From NCBI GenBank assembly GCA_028101965.1, contig JAOHMI010000019.1, positions 1 to 39,424 of the forward strand: a DNA stretch of 39,424 nucleotides, read 5' to 3'. The translations under genes were made by a program, and so were the position numbers. Positions 14,808 to 23,215 of the stretch are shown here, piece by piece; the stretch's first letter is position 1; each line of letters starts with the position of its first letter. This DNA is from Bacteriovoracaceae bacterium. Its GTDB lineage: Bacteria > Bdellovibrionota > Bacteriovoracia > Bacteriovoracales > Bacteriovoracaceae. Under the pieces are notes generated by a model, which was not told where the DNA came from, ran no database searches, and saw only the letters and a list, made by a program, of their open reading frames with translations.

Positions 14808-15950
14808 TTAATATTTTACCTTACTTAACTTATTATAGACATCTATTAGTGATTTTTGGAGATGGTCAAATTCTCCTTGTTTAGTGGAGCAACAGAAGCT
14901 TAGACGAGTAACTGACCGACCTAATTGGTCTGATACTTTCATCGCTTTTAAAACTTTCGATGTATTTGGTTCATTATCGGAGCATGCGGAGGATGTTGAA
15001 ACAAATATGTCCCTTGATTCAAGTTCGATTTGAATAACTTGACCATGAAGACCACTAAAGCCAATTAAGCTAGTTCCGGCCAATCGAGGCGCTCCTTCTC
15101 CAACTATTTTTAAGGCATCATACTTACTTTTTAAATTATGCTCAAAAGATAGTTTCATTTGCTTTAAGGACTCAAGAGAGGGAATCGATTCTTCAAAAAG
15201 TTTCATTGCATAGCCTAAAGCCTCTATGCCTAAATAATTTTGTGTTCCTCCACGAAGGCCATTTTCTTGTCCACCACCATGAATAAAGCAGTTTAAACTT
15301 TGAGGGTCTTTTACTAAGAGTGCACCACTTCCAATGAGTGAACCTACTTTGTGAGAACTTAAAACGGCAAAGTCCATTCCACTTTCTTTGAAAGAGAACT
15401 GATGCTTACCTATATATTGAGTGGTATCGGAAAAAAACAAAATATTATTTTCTTGGCAAACTTGTGAAACTCTCTCGATTGGTTGAATAACACCTGTTTC
15501 GTTATTAGCTGCCATAACTGTGACAAAATCCACGTCATTTTCTTTTACCAGCTGTTCAAAATGAGTGAGGTCGATTTGTCCATTTTCTAAAGTATTTATA
15601 TATAAAACATTATGTCCTGCCTCATCGGCTAGTCTAAGGTTTTCCACAACTGCTGAATGCTCAATTTGCGAACCAAGAATGGTTAATGGTTTTTTGGCAT
15701 TTTTTAAAACAGAGAAAAAGACTTGCGAGATTCCTTCAGAGGCACCTGAGTTGAAAATAATTTGGCCAGGTTTACAGTCTAGAATTTCAGCGCACATCTT
15801 TCTGGAAATTTCGATGGCCTTTAATACTTTTTGCCCTAATGAGTGGATCGAATTAGGGTTGGCAAAAACCTCTTGATTTAACCTTTCTCGCATATATTCT
15901 AAGACTTTTGGATGGGGGTAACTACTACTGTTAAAGTCAGCATAGATCAT
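14808..15950 (-). CDS. Cysteine desulfurase (NifS/IscS-like, class V aminotransferase)
   Basis: A 380-residue PLP enzyme with the family's landmarks: ADFNSSSYPHPKV at the N-terminus, His99 in IEHSAV (stacks on PLP), MAANNETGVIQPI, Asp175 in FFSDTTQ, the PLP Lys201 in LSSHKVGSLIGSGAL, RGGTQN, and the active Cys323 in VSTSSACSDN. It takes sulfur from cysteine for iron-sulfur clusters. It lies 20 bases after nadA on the same strand with AAGGA before its ATG. NadA needs a 4Fe-4S cluster and is often paired with a desulfurase (as in Bacillus), so this one is probably dedicated to NadA. No iscU or sufB is nearby. Confidence 0.9.
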   Translation of the reverse strand: MIYADFNSSSYPHPKVLEYMRERLNQEVFANPNSIHSLGQKVLKAIEISRKMCAEILDCKPGQIIFNSGASEGISQVFFSVLKNAKKPLTILGSQIEHSAVVENLRLADEAGHNVLYINTLENGQIDLTHFEQLVKENDVDFVTVMAANNETGVIQPIERVSQVCQENNILFFSDTTQYIGKHQFSFKESGMDFAVLSSHKVGSLIGSGALLVKDPQSLNCFIHGGGQENGLRGGTQNYLGIEALGYAMKLFEESIPSLESLKQMKLSFEHNLKSKYDALKIVGEGAPRLAGTSLIGFSGLHGQVIQIELESRDIFVSTSSACSDNEPNTSKVLKAMKVSDQLGRSVTRLSFCCSTKQGEFDHLQKSLIDVYNKLSKVKY

Positions 15951-15970
15951 ATAATTAATTCCTTATTTAT

Positions 15971-17113
15971 TTACGAAAGTTCTAACATTCTATTTATTGC
16001 TAATAAAGCTAATTCTTTTACGCCTTCATCAACCTTGATAATGTTTGGTGATTGATTGTTTCCAATTTTTATATCCTGCAATGTCTTTAAAAGCCATTTC
16101 GGCCGAATTCTGTACATGGTAGTACAGAGACATTGAAAAGGAGAAAGGGATTTAACGGTTAAATGGGGGAAAGAATCTGCTAATCGATTAACTAAATTGT
16201 TCTCTGTTCCCACAGCGAACGAACTTCCTGCTGGAGCGTTCTGAATTGTGTTTATTATATATGCAGTTGATCCCGCATCGTCTGCGTTGTTGAAAACATC
16301 AAAACTGCACTCCGGATGGACGATGATTTTAGTTTCAGGCTCATGTTTTCTAAAATAATCAATTTGTTCTATTTTAAAACCTTGATGAACAGAACAATGG
16401 CCTGCCCATAAGAAGACCTTTGCATCTCTTATCTGCTCTTCAGTTAAACCACCGTTAGTCTTATTAGGATTGTAGACCACCATCTGATCCAGTGGAATAC
16501 CAAGGTCAAAACAAGTATTTCTTCCTAAGTGTTGATCGGGAAAGAAGAATAGTTTTTGTCCTTGTTCAAACGCCCAAGAAATTATTTTTTCCGCATTACT
16601 ACTAGTACAAATACAACCATCATTTCTTCCAACGAATGCTTTAAGATCAGCAGTACAGTTAATGTATGTAATTGGTATTACTTTTTGTTTATTTTCTAAA
16701 ACTTGATTTATAATTTTCCAAGCAGATTCAACTTGATCAATTTGCGCCATATCTGCCATGGTGCAACCAGCATTCAGATCGGGAAGGTAAACCTTTTGCT
16801 CCGGCTGGCATAAAATGTCCGTTGTTTCGGCCATAAAATGAACGCCGCAAAATACTATATGCTCTTTATTTAAATTCGCACTTTGTTGACTAAGCTTGAG
16901 GCTATCACCAGTAAAGTCAGCAAAGGAGATAATGTCATCATTCTGATAATGATGACCTAATAAAGCGAGTTTATGTTGAAGCTCATTTTTAAGCAGCTTA
17001 ATTTCCTTCAAGCATTCAAAGTCACTCATATTTTGAAGTGAATCTGCTGGTAGATGATTCTGCTTTTCAGTATTGGGATAAAAGATGTTTTCCATAGGGG
17101 GAAATAACCACAT
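15971..17113 (-). CDS. nadA: Quinolinate synthase A
   Basis: NadA condenses iminoaspartate with dihydroxyacetone phosphate to quinolinate in de novo NAD synthesis, using a 4Fe-4S cluster. Visible here: LGHHYQNDDI near residue 52, the three cluster-Cys regions (Cys117 in LNAGCTMADMA, Cys240 in WAGHCSVHQGF, Cys328/330 in PFQCLCTTM), PDQHLGRNT, and VHPECSFDV. At 380 residues it is of the longer NadA type. ATG 17113 is used; ATG 17095 (MENIFYP) is also possible and ribosome-site evidence is weak for both. It leads the operon with the cysteine desulfurase. nadB and nadC are not in the window. Confidence 0.93.
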   Translation of the reverse strand: MWLFPPMENIFYPNTEKQNHLPADSLQNMSDFECLKEIKLLKNELQHKLALLGHHYQNDDIISFADFTGDSLKLSQQSANLNKEHIVFCGVHFMAETTDILCQPEQKVYLPDLNAGCTMADMAQIDQVESAWKIINQVLENKQKVIPITYINCTADLKAFVGRNDGCICTSSNAEKIISWAFEQGQKLFFFPDQHLGRNTCFDLGIPLDQMVVYNPNKTNGGLTEEQIRDAKVFLWAGHCSVHQGFKIEQIDYFRKHEPETKIIVHPECSFDVFNNADDAGSTAYIINTIQNAPAGSSFAVGTENNLVNRLADSFPHLTVKSLSPFQCLCTTMYRIRPKWLLKTLQDIKIGNNQSPNIIKVDEGVKELALLAINRMLELS

Positions 17114-17323
17114 TTTTCATTTCTTATCAAGATGGCCGTGAATTAATTCAATCGAATTTACGCATGAAAGGGAGACGAAATAAATTAAATTGCCTTATTA
17201 TTTGAGTATGGGAAAAGTTTAAGGTAGAATTTACTGACTCTTAGGGTTGGCTATAGGGACATAGCATTAAAAACCCATGGAATTTTAATATAAGAGAAGT
17301 GATCACGACTTAAGGAGGAGTTC

Positions 17324-18097
17324 ATGAAAGTTATTACCATAGCCAATAATAAAGGTGGAGTTGGTAAAACCATGCAATGCTATCAACTCTCAACATATCT
17401 TGCATCTAAGGGACATAAAGTTCTTGCCATCGATTTAGATTCTCAAGGAAACTTATCATCAACTTTAGGGGTGAATGTTCAGCGAACATTAGTTCCTGAA
17501 TGGCTAATTGGAGATATAGAGTCAGAAGAAGTGATAATGCCAACTCAAGGCAAAGAAAGCTTTTACGACAATATGTGGATCATTCCTTCATCAAGACATA
17601 TGGCAAATTTATCTAAACTACTTATTTTGTCTGAATCGGAAGTGCGAAAAAATGCTGGAAGAAAAGAAAGATTGTTAAAGCATCGATTAAAGCAAATAAC
17701 TCAGGAATTTGATTATGTTTGTATTGATACACCTCCCGTTCTAGGAGATGAATTGATAATGTCGATCGTGGCTTCAGACTTAATTTTAATCCCAACTCAA
17801 GCACAGGACTACTCAATAGATGGTTTGGAAGAACTTTTAGATACTTTTGAAATTATTAAGGATTCTGAAAATCCAGGCTTAGAGTTTGCAATTATTCCAT
17901 CTATGGTGATGAAGCGAAGAAGAATTGAACAGAATCGATTAGACGAACTAGCTCAAAGCTTTAATGTGACTCCACCAATTCGGAATTTAGTTGATATGCA
18001 AGAGTCAATTAGCTTAAAAAAACCAATTCATTTGATGGGTCGAAGTTCTGAAGGACGAAAAGACTTTGAAAGTGTATGGGAGTCATTAGGCCTATAA
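17324..18097 (+). CDS. parA: ParA-family partition ATPase
   Basis: It starts at once with the deviant Walker A (NNKGGVGKT, residues 8-16, with the signature Lys10). Walker A' (LAIDLDSQGNLSSTLG) and Walker B (DYVCIDTPPVLGDE) follow, and then ILIPTQAQDYSIDGL. At 257 residues it is of the small chromosomal Soj-like type, without an N-terminal DNA-binding domain. AAGGAGGAG precedes the ATG. ParA dimerises on DNA with ATP and positions cargo through ParB. The next gene is a ParB homologue 59 bases on. No gid/mnm genes are near, so this need not be the origin-linked pair. Confidence 0.9.
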   Translation: MKVITIANNKGGVGKTMQCYQLSTYLASKGHKVLAIDLDSQGNLSSTLGVNVQRTLVPEWLIGDIESEEVIMPTQGKESFYDNMWIIPSSRHMANLSKLLILSESEVRKNAGRKERLLKHRLKQITQEFDYVCIDTPPVLGDELIMSIVASDLILIPTQAQDYSIDGLEELLDTFEIIKDSENPGLEFAIIPSMVMKRRRIEQNRLDELAQSFNVTPPIRNLVDMQESISLKKPIHLMGRSSEGRKDFESVWESLGL

Positions 18098-18156
18098 AAA
18101 AATAATCAAAGAAACTAAACAAAAGATTTAATAATCATTATTCAACGGAGTGAATT

Positions 18157-19062
18157 ATGGCGAAAAATTTTGCCCCTCGTGTGTCCAAAAAAGATCGAAC
18201 TAAACTAGATATTACCTCTCATTTGGATCAAAAAATGTTTCAAATGAAGGATGAAATGCTTCTTCGAGGAGCTCAATTATCTAATGTTAAACTAAGTAAA
18301 ATTGAAGTTCGTAAACAAGTTCGGACAAAATTTAATGATAGTTCGATAGCTGAATTGGCACAAAATATTCGAGAGAATGGATTGATTCAGCCACTTGTTC
18401 TTCATCGGGAGAAAAATAAATTTGTTTTAATTTGTGGAGAAAGAAGATTTAGGGCAATGTCTTCAATTGATGATATGGTTGAAGCTCCTTGTTTTATATT
18501 AGAGAATAAATCTCCAGAAGAATTAATGGCCATTCAGTTCTCAGAAAACTCAGCACGAGAGCAACTTCATTATATAGATCAAGCTGATTCAATTAAAGGC
18601 TATAAGAAGTTAACTGGGGCAAGTGAAAGAAAAATCCAAGCGGCATTAGGAATCTCAAAATCTGAAGTCCATAGATGTTTACTAATTGCGAAATTAAATC
18701 AAAAAGTGAAAGAAGCGGCTAAAATTCACAATATTGAAAAATATGTTCTTCTTGAGTGGATGGCCCTTGGTGAAGGAACTTTGAAAAAGAGGCTTCAAGA
18801 TCAAATCCTAAAAGGTATGATTACTAAAAGAGCAGAACTTAAGAAGTTGTTAACAAATAAAGATGAGTTAACTGCCGGGTTTGAAATAATAGAAAAAGAC
18901 CTAGCGAAAAACTCAGTTAAGAAGAAGAAAGTGAGAACGACTCTTCCTAAAGCTGAAGAAGCACCTAAAGCCAAGCGTACTAGTAAGGTTATGGCCAAGA
19001 AGAAAGTTGCCAAGAAGCCTGTTAAAAGAGGGCGTAGAAAATCATCTGATTTAACAATCTAG
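18157..19062 (+). CDS. parB: ParB-family DNA-binding protein with histone-like basic tail
   Basis: The N-terminal ParB/Srx domain carries ENGLIQPLVLH and the CTP-binding GERRFRAM box (residues 94-101). A second conserved stretch is QFSENSAREQLHYIDQA. The central helix-turn-helix is ASERKIQAALGISKSEVHRC. The usual C-terminal dimerisation domain is not recognisable. Instead the last ~49 residues (253-301) are almost all Lys/Ala/Arg/Pro with KKK and AKK repeats, like histone H1 or AlgP-type tails. GGAG precedes the ATG. ParB loads at parS sites and stimulates ParA. I saw no canonical parS in the window. The tail would give sequence-independent DNA binding (inference). Confidence 0.85.
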   Translation: MAKNFAPRVSKKDRTKLDITSHLDQKMFQMKDEMLLRGAQLSNVKLSKIEVRKQVRTKFNDSSIAELAQNIRENGLIQPLVLHREKNKFVLICGERRFRAMSSIDDMVEAPCFILENKSPEELMAIQFSENSAREQLHYIDQADSIKGYKKLTGASERKIQAALGISKSEVHRCLLIAKLNQKVKEAAKIHNIEKYVLLEWMALGEGTLKKRLQDQILKGMITKRAELKKLLTNKDELTAGFEIIEKDLAKNSVKKKKVRTTLPKAEEAPKAKRTSKVMAKKKVAKKPVKRGRRKSSDLTI

Positions 19063-19142
19063 TCCGACTAAATAACTCAAGAAGCCCCTGGTCAAATGTT
19101 GCTTGCTAGTAGGGATGAGTAAAAAGATTTAAAATAGAATAG

Positions 19143-20105
19143 ATGAAGACTCAAATCTATTCACCTAATTTAAAAAATAACAATAATCTTTCTTCTCTAA
19201 AGAATAAAAGTAAAGCAAAACAGCTTAAAGAAACCGCGTCTTCGCAAGGTAATACGGATAAAATAAAAAGTAGATCCACGGCCAAAAAAAGTGGAGACTA
19301 TAAACTTGATATTTCTCCTGAAGCCAAAAAAGCAGCAAGCTCTAAATCAGATATTTCAATCCCAAAGCCAAGTCTAAGCAAACCCGATTTACCGAATGCA
19401 GATCTTAAGGCCGAGCCGAAAGCTAAGTTTGATAGTATAAAATATGAGGCTACAAAAGAAGTTACTCGTCAGAAAATGAAAGCCGAATTAGATAAAGTCT
19501 ATAATCAAAAAGCTAAAGCAAAAAAAATAAATGAACCGGCCGTCTTTTTTATCAAAGGATCTGAATTTATTAGCAGCTCAACCTCAGGGACTTACTCAGG
19601 CATGGAGCAGCTATCTGATAATGTCGATTATGGAAAAGTTTTTAATTGGAATCAAAAAGATGAGATTAAGTCGTTAATTAAGCAGACCAGAGAAACTCAG
19701 CCAGTTATATTAGTTGGGCATAGTTTTGGCTCTGATACAGCTTATGAGATTGCAGATGAACTGAATTCATTAGATGAGGGATTTAGAAAGATAGATTTGC
19801 TGGTGACTTTAGATTCTGTTGGATATAGCAATGATGTCATTCCCAGTAACGTATCTAAAAATTTAAATTATATAACTGATAATTCAATATTCTCGGATGC
19901 ACCTAACGTTGCTAAAGATGATTCACGTACAGAGGTTCAGAATAAATTATTAGAGTTAGATCATACCGACATTGATGATGATACAGAAATTCAAAAAGAA
20001 ATTGTTGAGAATATTAAGGCATTGGTGAGTATGAAAATTCATAACGAATCAAAAATGAAATATGAAACGGCATTAAAAATTCATAACAAAAATGAGATGA
20101 ATTGA
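19143..20105 (+). CDS. Alpha/beta hydrolase-fold protein with disordered N-terminus
   Basis: The first ~130 of 320 residues are Lys/Ser-rich and low in complexity, including YKLDISPEAKKAAS. The lipase-like core follows: AVFFIKGSEF, then the nucleophile elbow PVILVGHSFGSDTA (Ser194), LLVTLDSVG (Asp224) and the probable catalytic His274 in LELDHTDIDDD. It is therefore a serine hydrolase (lipase, esterase or thioesterase-like). There is no signal peptide, so it is probably cytoplasmic unless exported by another route. No strong ribosome site is seen. It follows parB by 80 bases on the same strand and may be co-transcribed. Confidence 0.65.
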   Translation: MKTQIYSPNLKNNNNLSSLKNKSKAKQLKETASSQGNTDKIKSRSTAKKSGDYKLDISPEAKKAASSKSDISIPKPSLSKPDLPNADLKAEPKAKFDSIKYEATKEVTRQKMKAELDKVYNQKAKAKKINEPAVFFIKGSEFISSSTSGTYSGMEQLSDNVDYGKVFNWNQKDEIKSLIKQTRETQPVILVGHSFGSDTAYEIADELNSLDEGFRKIDLLVTLDSVGYSNDVIPSNVSKNLNYITDNSIFSDAPNVAKDDSRTEVQNKLLELDHTDIDDDTEIQKEIVENIKALVSMKIHNESKMKYETALKIHNKNEMN

Positions 20106-20162
20106 GTTAGATAGATTGCCTTTAAAGTCCTGTAAGAGGAGCAAATTCTGCGACCAAGAGAG

Positions 20163-21206
20163 ATGGCATTTGATTTGCACATTTATCTTAGTATGAGAGC
20201 TAATACAAAATTTATGCATCCATATTGTCTAAAACTTAGACAGTTTTTGCTTATTATTTTTGCTCTATTTTGGATTTTTCCAGCAGAAACCTATTCTAAA
20301 AATGATCTAACTATTGGAAAAAGTTACCTCAAAGAAAGCAGATTGATTTTAACTAAGAACCTCGACCAAGATATATACAATCATTATAGCCAGCTTAAAA
20401 TTAAGAATAAACCAGTAACGGAAAAAGCAGATAGGCAAGTTGCTAATTTTCTTCCTGATGAGGAGTTGATCATTGTTCCTTATCGTGAAGAGAAGGGATA
20501 CGTCGAAAAAATTCATGATAAAAATAAAAACCAAATAGTTAGTATGAGGACCAGAGTCCAAGATTGGATTAGGACGGAGGAGTTCGCTAATAATCATGGA
20601 TTAACTAATCTTCCCGTCTATCAAACATCTACCGCGCAACAAAGAAGAACCTATTTCGAGAGAAATTATTTACGATTTTTTACTAGAGACTTGGAGCAAT
20701 CTACAAACCAGGGATTACAGAACTGGTGGGAAAGCTGGACTATCGATGATGAAATTGATTCCATTGAGCAAGTATCAAGTCGAGAGCCTTTTTTACTTTC
20801 TGAGCATAATAATAATGGGAAGATTAATAAGCTAGCTTCAAGAAAAGAGATTGAATTATCCTCCTCTTCAAAGTCTAAGAAGAAACGGAAAAAGTTTAGA
20901 ATTGGGACTCAACCTAGACTGGAGCAAGGGGCATTTTTAATTACGATGTCATCATTTATTGCTGATGGACGAGTTTTCTTAGCGGCAAATGGAAGGCATG
21001 AGATAACTCTTAGAAGACGATTTAAAAGTATACGAACAAGAACTTTAGTCAATTACTATGTTTATGATAAGCGATTGCTTGCCTCCGCTGATAAAAAGCT
21101 GAATGATCGCTGGAGTGTAAGATTGAGTCATGACCGCCGAAATATGTCGACTTCCACGGAGAGTCAAGATGATCGTATACAATTGAACTACCGAATCGGT
21201 TTTTAA
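20163..21206 (+). CDS. Unrecognised exported protein with beta-barrel-like C-terminus
   Basis: A hydrophobic segment at residues ~27-40 (FLLIIFALFWIFPAETYS) acts as a late signal peptide. The true start may be ATG 20214 (MHPYCLKLRQF) or even CTG 20148, which has the better ribosome site (AAGAGGAG, 6 bases upstream). The middle is charged and unrecognised. The last ~100 residues alternate in strand-like blocks rich in Arg (RIGTQPRLEQGAFLITMSS, HEITLRRRFKS, RTRTLVNYYVY) and end in RIQLNYRIGF. A terminal Phe is typical of outer-membrane barrels. It is the last gene of the parAB-hydrolase run. Confidence 0.55.
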   Translation: MAFDLHIYLSMRANTKFMHPYCLKLRQFLLIIFALFWIFPAETYSKNDLTIGKSYLKESRLILTKNLDQDIYNHYSQLKIKNKPVTEKADRQVANFLPDEELIIVPYREEKGYVEKIHDKNKNQIVSMRTRVQDWIRTEEFANNHGLTNLPVYQTSTAQQRRTYFERNYLRFFTRDLEQSTNQGLQNWWESWTIDDEIDSIEQVSSREPFLLSEHNNNGKINKLASRKEIELSSSSKSKKKRKKFRIGTQPRLEQGAFLITMSSFIADGRVFLAANGRHEITLRRRFKSIRTRTLVNYYVYDKRLLASADKKLNDRWSVRLSHDRRNMSTSTESQDDRIQLNYRIGF

Positions 21207-21271
21207 TATTCTTTTATTTCTTTTTTTCATTTATTTTGGGAGAATAAACACAAATAAATTATACCGTTTGA

Positions 21272-21292
21272 GAATTCAGGTGTACTGAATTC
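21272..21292. promoter_or_regulatory. Palindrome upstream of glutamate dehydrogenase
   Basis: A perfect 8-bp inverted repeat with a 5-base spacer (GAATTCAG-GTGTA-CTGAATTC) lies about 50 bases before the gdh ATG. It has the size of a dimeric repressor site. The only other signal near it is TATAGG at 21303. The function is an inference. Confidence 0.4.
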
Positions 21293-21340
21293 AAAATTAC
21301 AGTATAGGGTACGTTTACCATTTTTGTGAGGATATAAAAG

Positions 21341-22597
21341 ATGAGTTTATTTGAGAGCCCTTTTTTTAAAGATGCTTATTTCCAATTAGAATCTGCAGCC
21401 CAAACTATGGAGCTTGATCCAAATATATTAGAGAGATTAAAATACCCTAAAAGGGCTATACAAATTTCAGTTCCGATTAGATTAGATGACGGAACTGTAA
21501 AGACTTTTGAAGGTTACCGAGTACAACACAATATGACCTTAGGACCAGGTAAAGGTGGGATTCGATTCCATCATCATTGTTCTTTATCGGAAACCGCAGC
21601 TTTGGCCATGCTTATGTCTTTCAAGTGTGCATTAGTTGGACTACCTCTTGGTGGAGCTAAGGGAGGGATAAAAGTTGATCCTCGACTCTTGAGTCGTCAA
21701 GAACTTCAATCTTTAACTAGACGTTATGCTATTGAGATAGGACCATTTATTGGCCCTGATAAGGATATACCCGCTCCAGATATCGGAACGGATAAGCAAA
21801 CAATGGCTTGGTTTATGGATACGTATTCACAGTTAACTGGATATGCTGAGCCAGGCGTGGTTACTGGAAAACCAATTTGTATAGGTGGTTCGTTAGGGCG
21901 AGAAGAAGCCACAGGACGTGGTGTCGCTAATTGTATCAATTTCGCCTATGAGCATTTTGGGAACAAGATCGATCGTAAAACCACAATAGCTATTCATGGT
22001 TTCGGTAAAGTGGGGATTCCTGCAGCTGAAATTTTACATGAACAAGGAGCTCGAATTGTTGCTCTTGGAGATATCTCCGGTGGTATTTACGACAAAGACG
22101 GATTATCTATTTCAAAAGTTCTAAATTATATTGAAAAAAATGGTGTTCTTAAGGGATATCCCGAAGCGGAGCAAATTTCTAATGATCAATTACTTGAGTT
22201 AGAGGTAGATGTACTCATACCTGCTGCCATTGATGGTGTTATCACTGAAAAGAATATGAAGAATATTAAAGCAAAAATGATTGCAGAAGGAGCGAATGGT
22301 CCAATTACTAAGGAAGCAGTCGACTACCTCGTCGAGCAGGATGTTTTTATTATTCCTGATATTTTATGCAACGCCGGTGGTGTTATTGTTTCTTACTTTG
22401 AGTGGGTTCAAGGACTGTCACACTTCTTCTGGGATTTAACTCAAATAAATAAGAGTCTACATGATATTTTAAAGCGAGCATTTGTGGAAACTGCAAATAA
22501 AGCAAAGAAGTATAAAGTTCCCTTTAAAAAAGCGGCGATGATTACATCACTAAATAAAATCCAAGTTGCCATGAGATCAAGAGGGCTATTTCCATAA
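21341..22597 (+). CDS. gdhA: Glutamate (Glu/Leu/Phe/Val) dehydrogenase
   Basis: A full-length 418-residue enzyme. The substrate-binding segment GPGKGGIRFH and the catalytic-Lys segment LPLGGAKGGIKVDP are intact. PAPDIGTD follows, then GRGVANC and the NAD(P)-binding IAIHGFGKVGIPAAE. It interconverts glutamate and 2-oxoglutarate with ammonia, linking nitrogen and carbon metabolism. In an organism feeding on protein the catabolic direction is likely (inference). Length and motifs fit the small hexameric NAD-type enzymes more closely than leucine dehydrogenases. GAGG stands 10 bases before the ATG, behind a palindromic site. Confidence 0.9.
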   Translation: MSLFESPFFKDAYFQLESAAQTMELDPNILERLKYPKRAIQISVPIRLDDGTVKTFEGYRVQHNMTLGPGKGGIRFHHHCSLSETAALAMLMSFKCALVGLPLGGAKGGIKVDPRLLSRQELQSLTRRYAIEIGPFIGPDKDIPAPDIGTDKQTMAWFMDTYSQLTGYAEPGVVTGKPICIGGSLGREEATGRGVANCINFAYEHFGNKIDRKTTIAIHGFGKVGIPAAEILHEQGARIVALGDISGGIYDKDGLSISKVLNYIEKNGVLKGYPEAEQISNDQLLELEVDVLIPAAIDGVITEKNMKNIKAKMIAEGANGPITKEAVDYLVEQDVFIIPDILCNAGGVIVSYFEWVQGLSHFFWDLTQINKSLHDILKRAFVETANKAKKYKVPFKKAAMITSLNKIQVAMRSRGLFP

Positions 22598-22706
22598 TAA
22601 ATAACTGATCGAAATCGTTTGTTTCAGTCAGTCATTACTAATCTTTTATATCTTTTACCATATTGACACATACGAAATCGGAATAATCTTATACAATAGG
22701 TAAACA

Positions 22707-22735
22707 GGTTCTTCGGTAAGATGCCGAACGGAACC
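22707..22735 (+). promoter_or_regulatory. Hairpin in the 5' leader of the HPF-like gene
   Basis: GGTTC-TTCGG-loop-CCGAA-CG-GAACC forms a two-part stem of ten pairs with a 2-base bulge. It ends about 20 bases before the AGGAGGT ribosome site. A TTGACA at 22663-22668 suggests the promoter, although no well-spaced -10 is clear. It may stabilise the mRNA or tune translation. Confidence 0.35.
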
Positions 22736-22773
22736 GTCATGTTGTTTGATGTTATGCACAGGAGGTCCGCAAA

Positions 22774-23142
22774 TTGAGAGCATTCGCCAATAAGTTAAAC
22801 CCTGAGGATAGATTTTTATCTAATTTAGAACTACTTTTTAAAGATATCTTTCTTAGTCCAGATGAAAAAAATCAAGTTAAAATAAAAGTAGATCATCTCT
22901 TAGAAAAGGCACCTTTAAATTCAAATATAAAACTTGAAATCGCTAAAAAACAGAATTCTGTTGGAGTGAATCTAATTTTGAATTGCGGAGGAGATTTCTT
23001 TACAGCAAACGCAAAAGAGAGCACGTGGTCAACTGCCTTTGAGGCTGCCGCAAAAAAAATTGAATTTCAATTACAGACTTGGAAAAAAGAAAGAAACTTA
23101 AGTTATATCCGAGTGACAAATAATTCCCCCCTTGATGTTTAA
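22774..23142 (+). CDS. HPF/RaiA-family ribosome hibernation factor (short form)
   Basis: Translation starts at TTG 22774, supported by a perfect AGGAGGT 7 bases upstream. The 122 residues fit the S30AE fold: a long central helix (FLSPDEKNQVKIKVDHLLEK), paired strands (IKLEIAKKQNSVGVNLILNC), then TANAKESTWSTAFEAAAKKI with the final helix ending in LQTWKKER. Such proteins bind the small subunit near the decoding centre and idle or pair ribosomes in starvation. The C-terminal dimerisation domain of long HPFs is absent. The N-terminal strand is shorter than normal, and overall similarity is modest. Confidence 0.7.
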   Translation: MRAFANKLNPEDRFLSNLELLFKDIFLSPDEKNQVKIKVDHLLEKAPLNSNIKLEIAKKQNSVGVNLILNCGGDFFTANAKESTWSTAFEAAAKKIEFQLQTWKKERNLSYIRVTNNSPLDV

Positions 23143-23215
23143 GATCTAAAAAACCAATATTTAAGATTTTTACTATTATTCATTAGTTGCACAGCAGTAT
23201 AACTGGAGGTCGCTT

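Noticed and set aside
17114-19142. Canonical parS site near parAB
   Set aside because: No sequence close to TGTTTCACGTGAAACA was seen in or around the genes.
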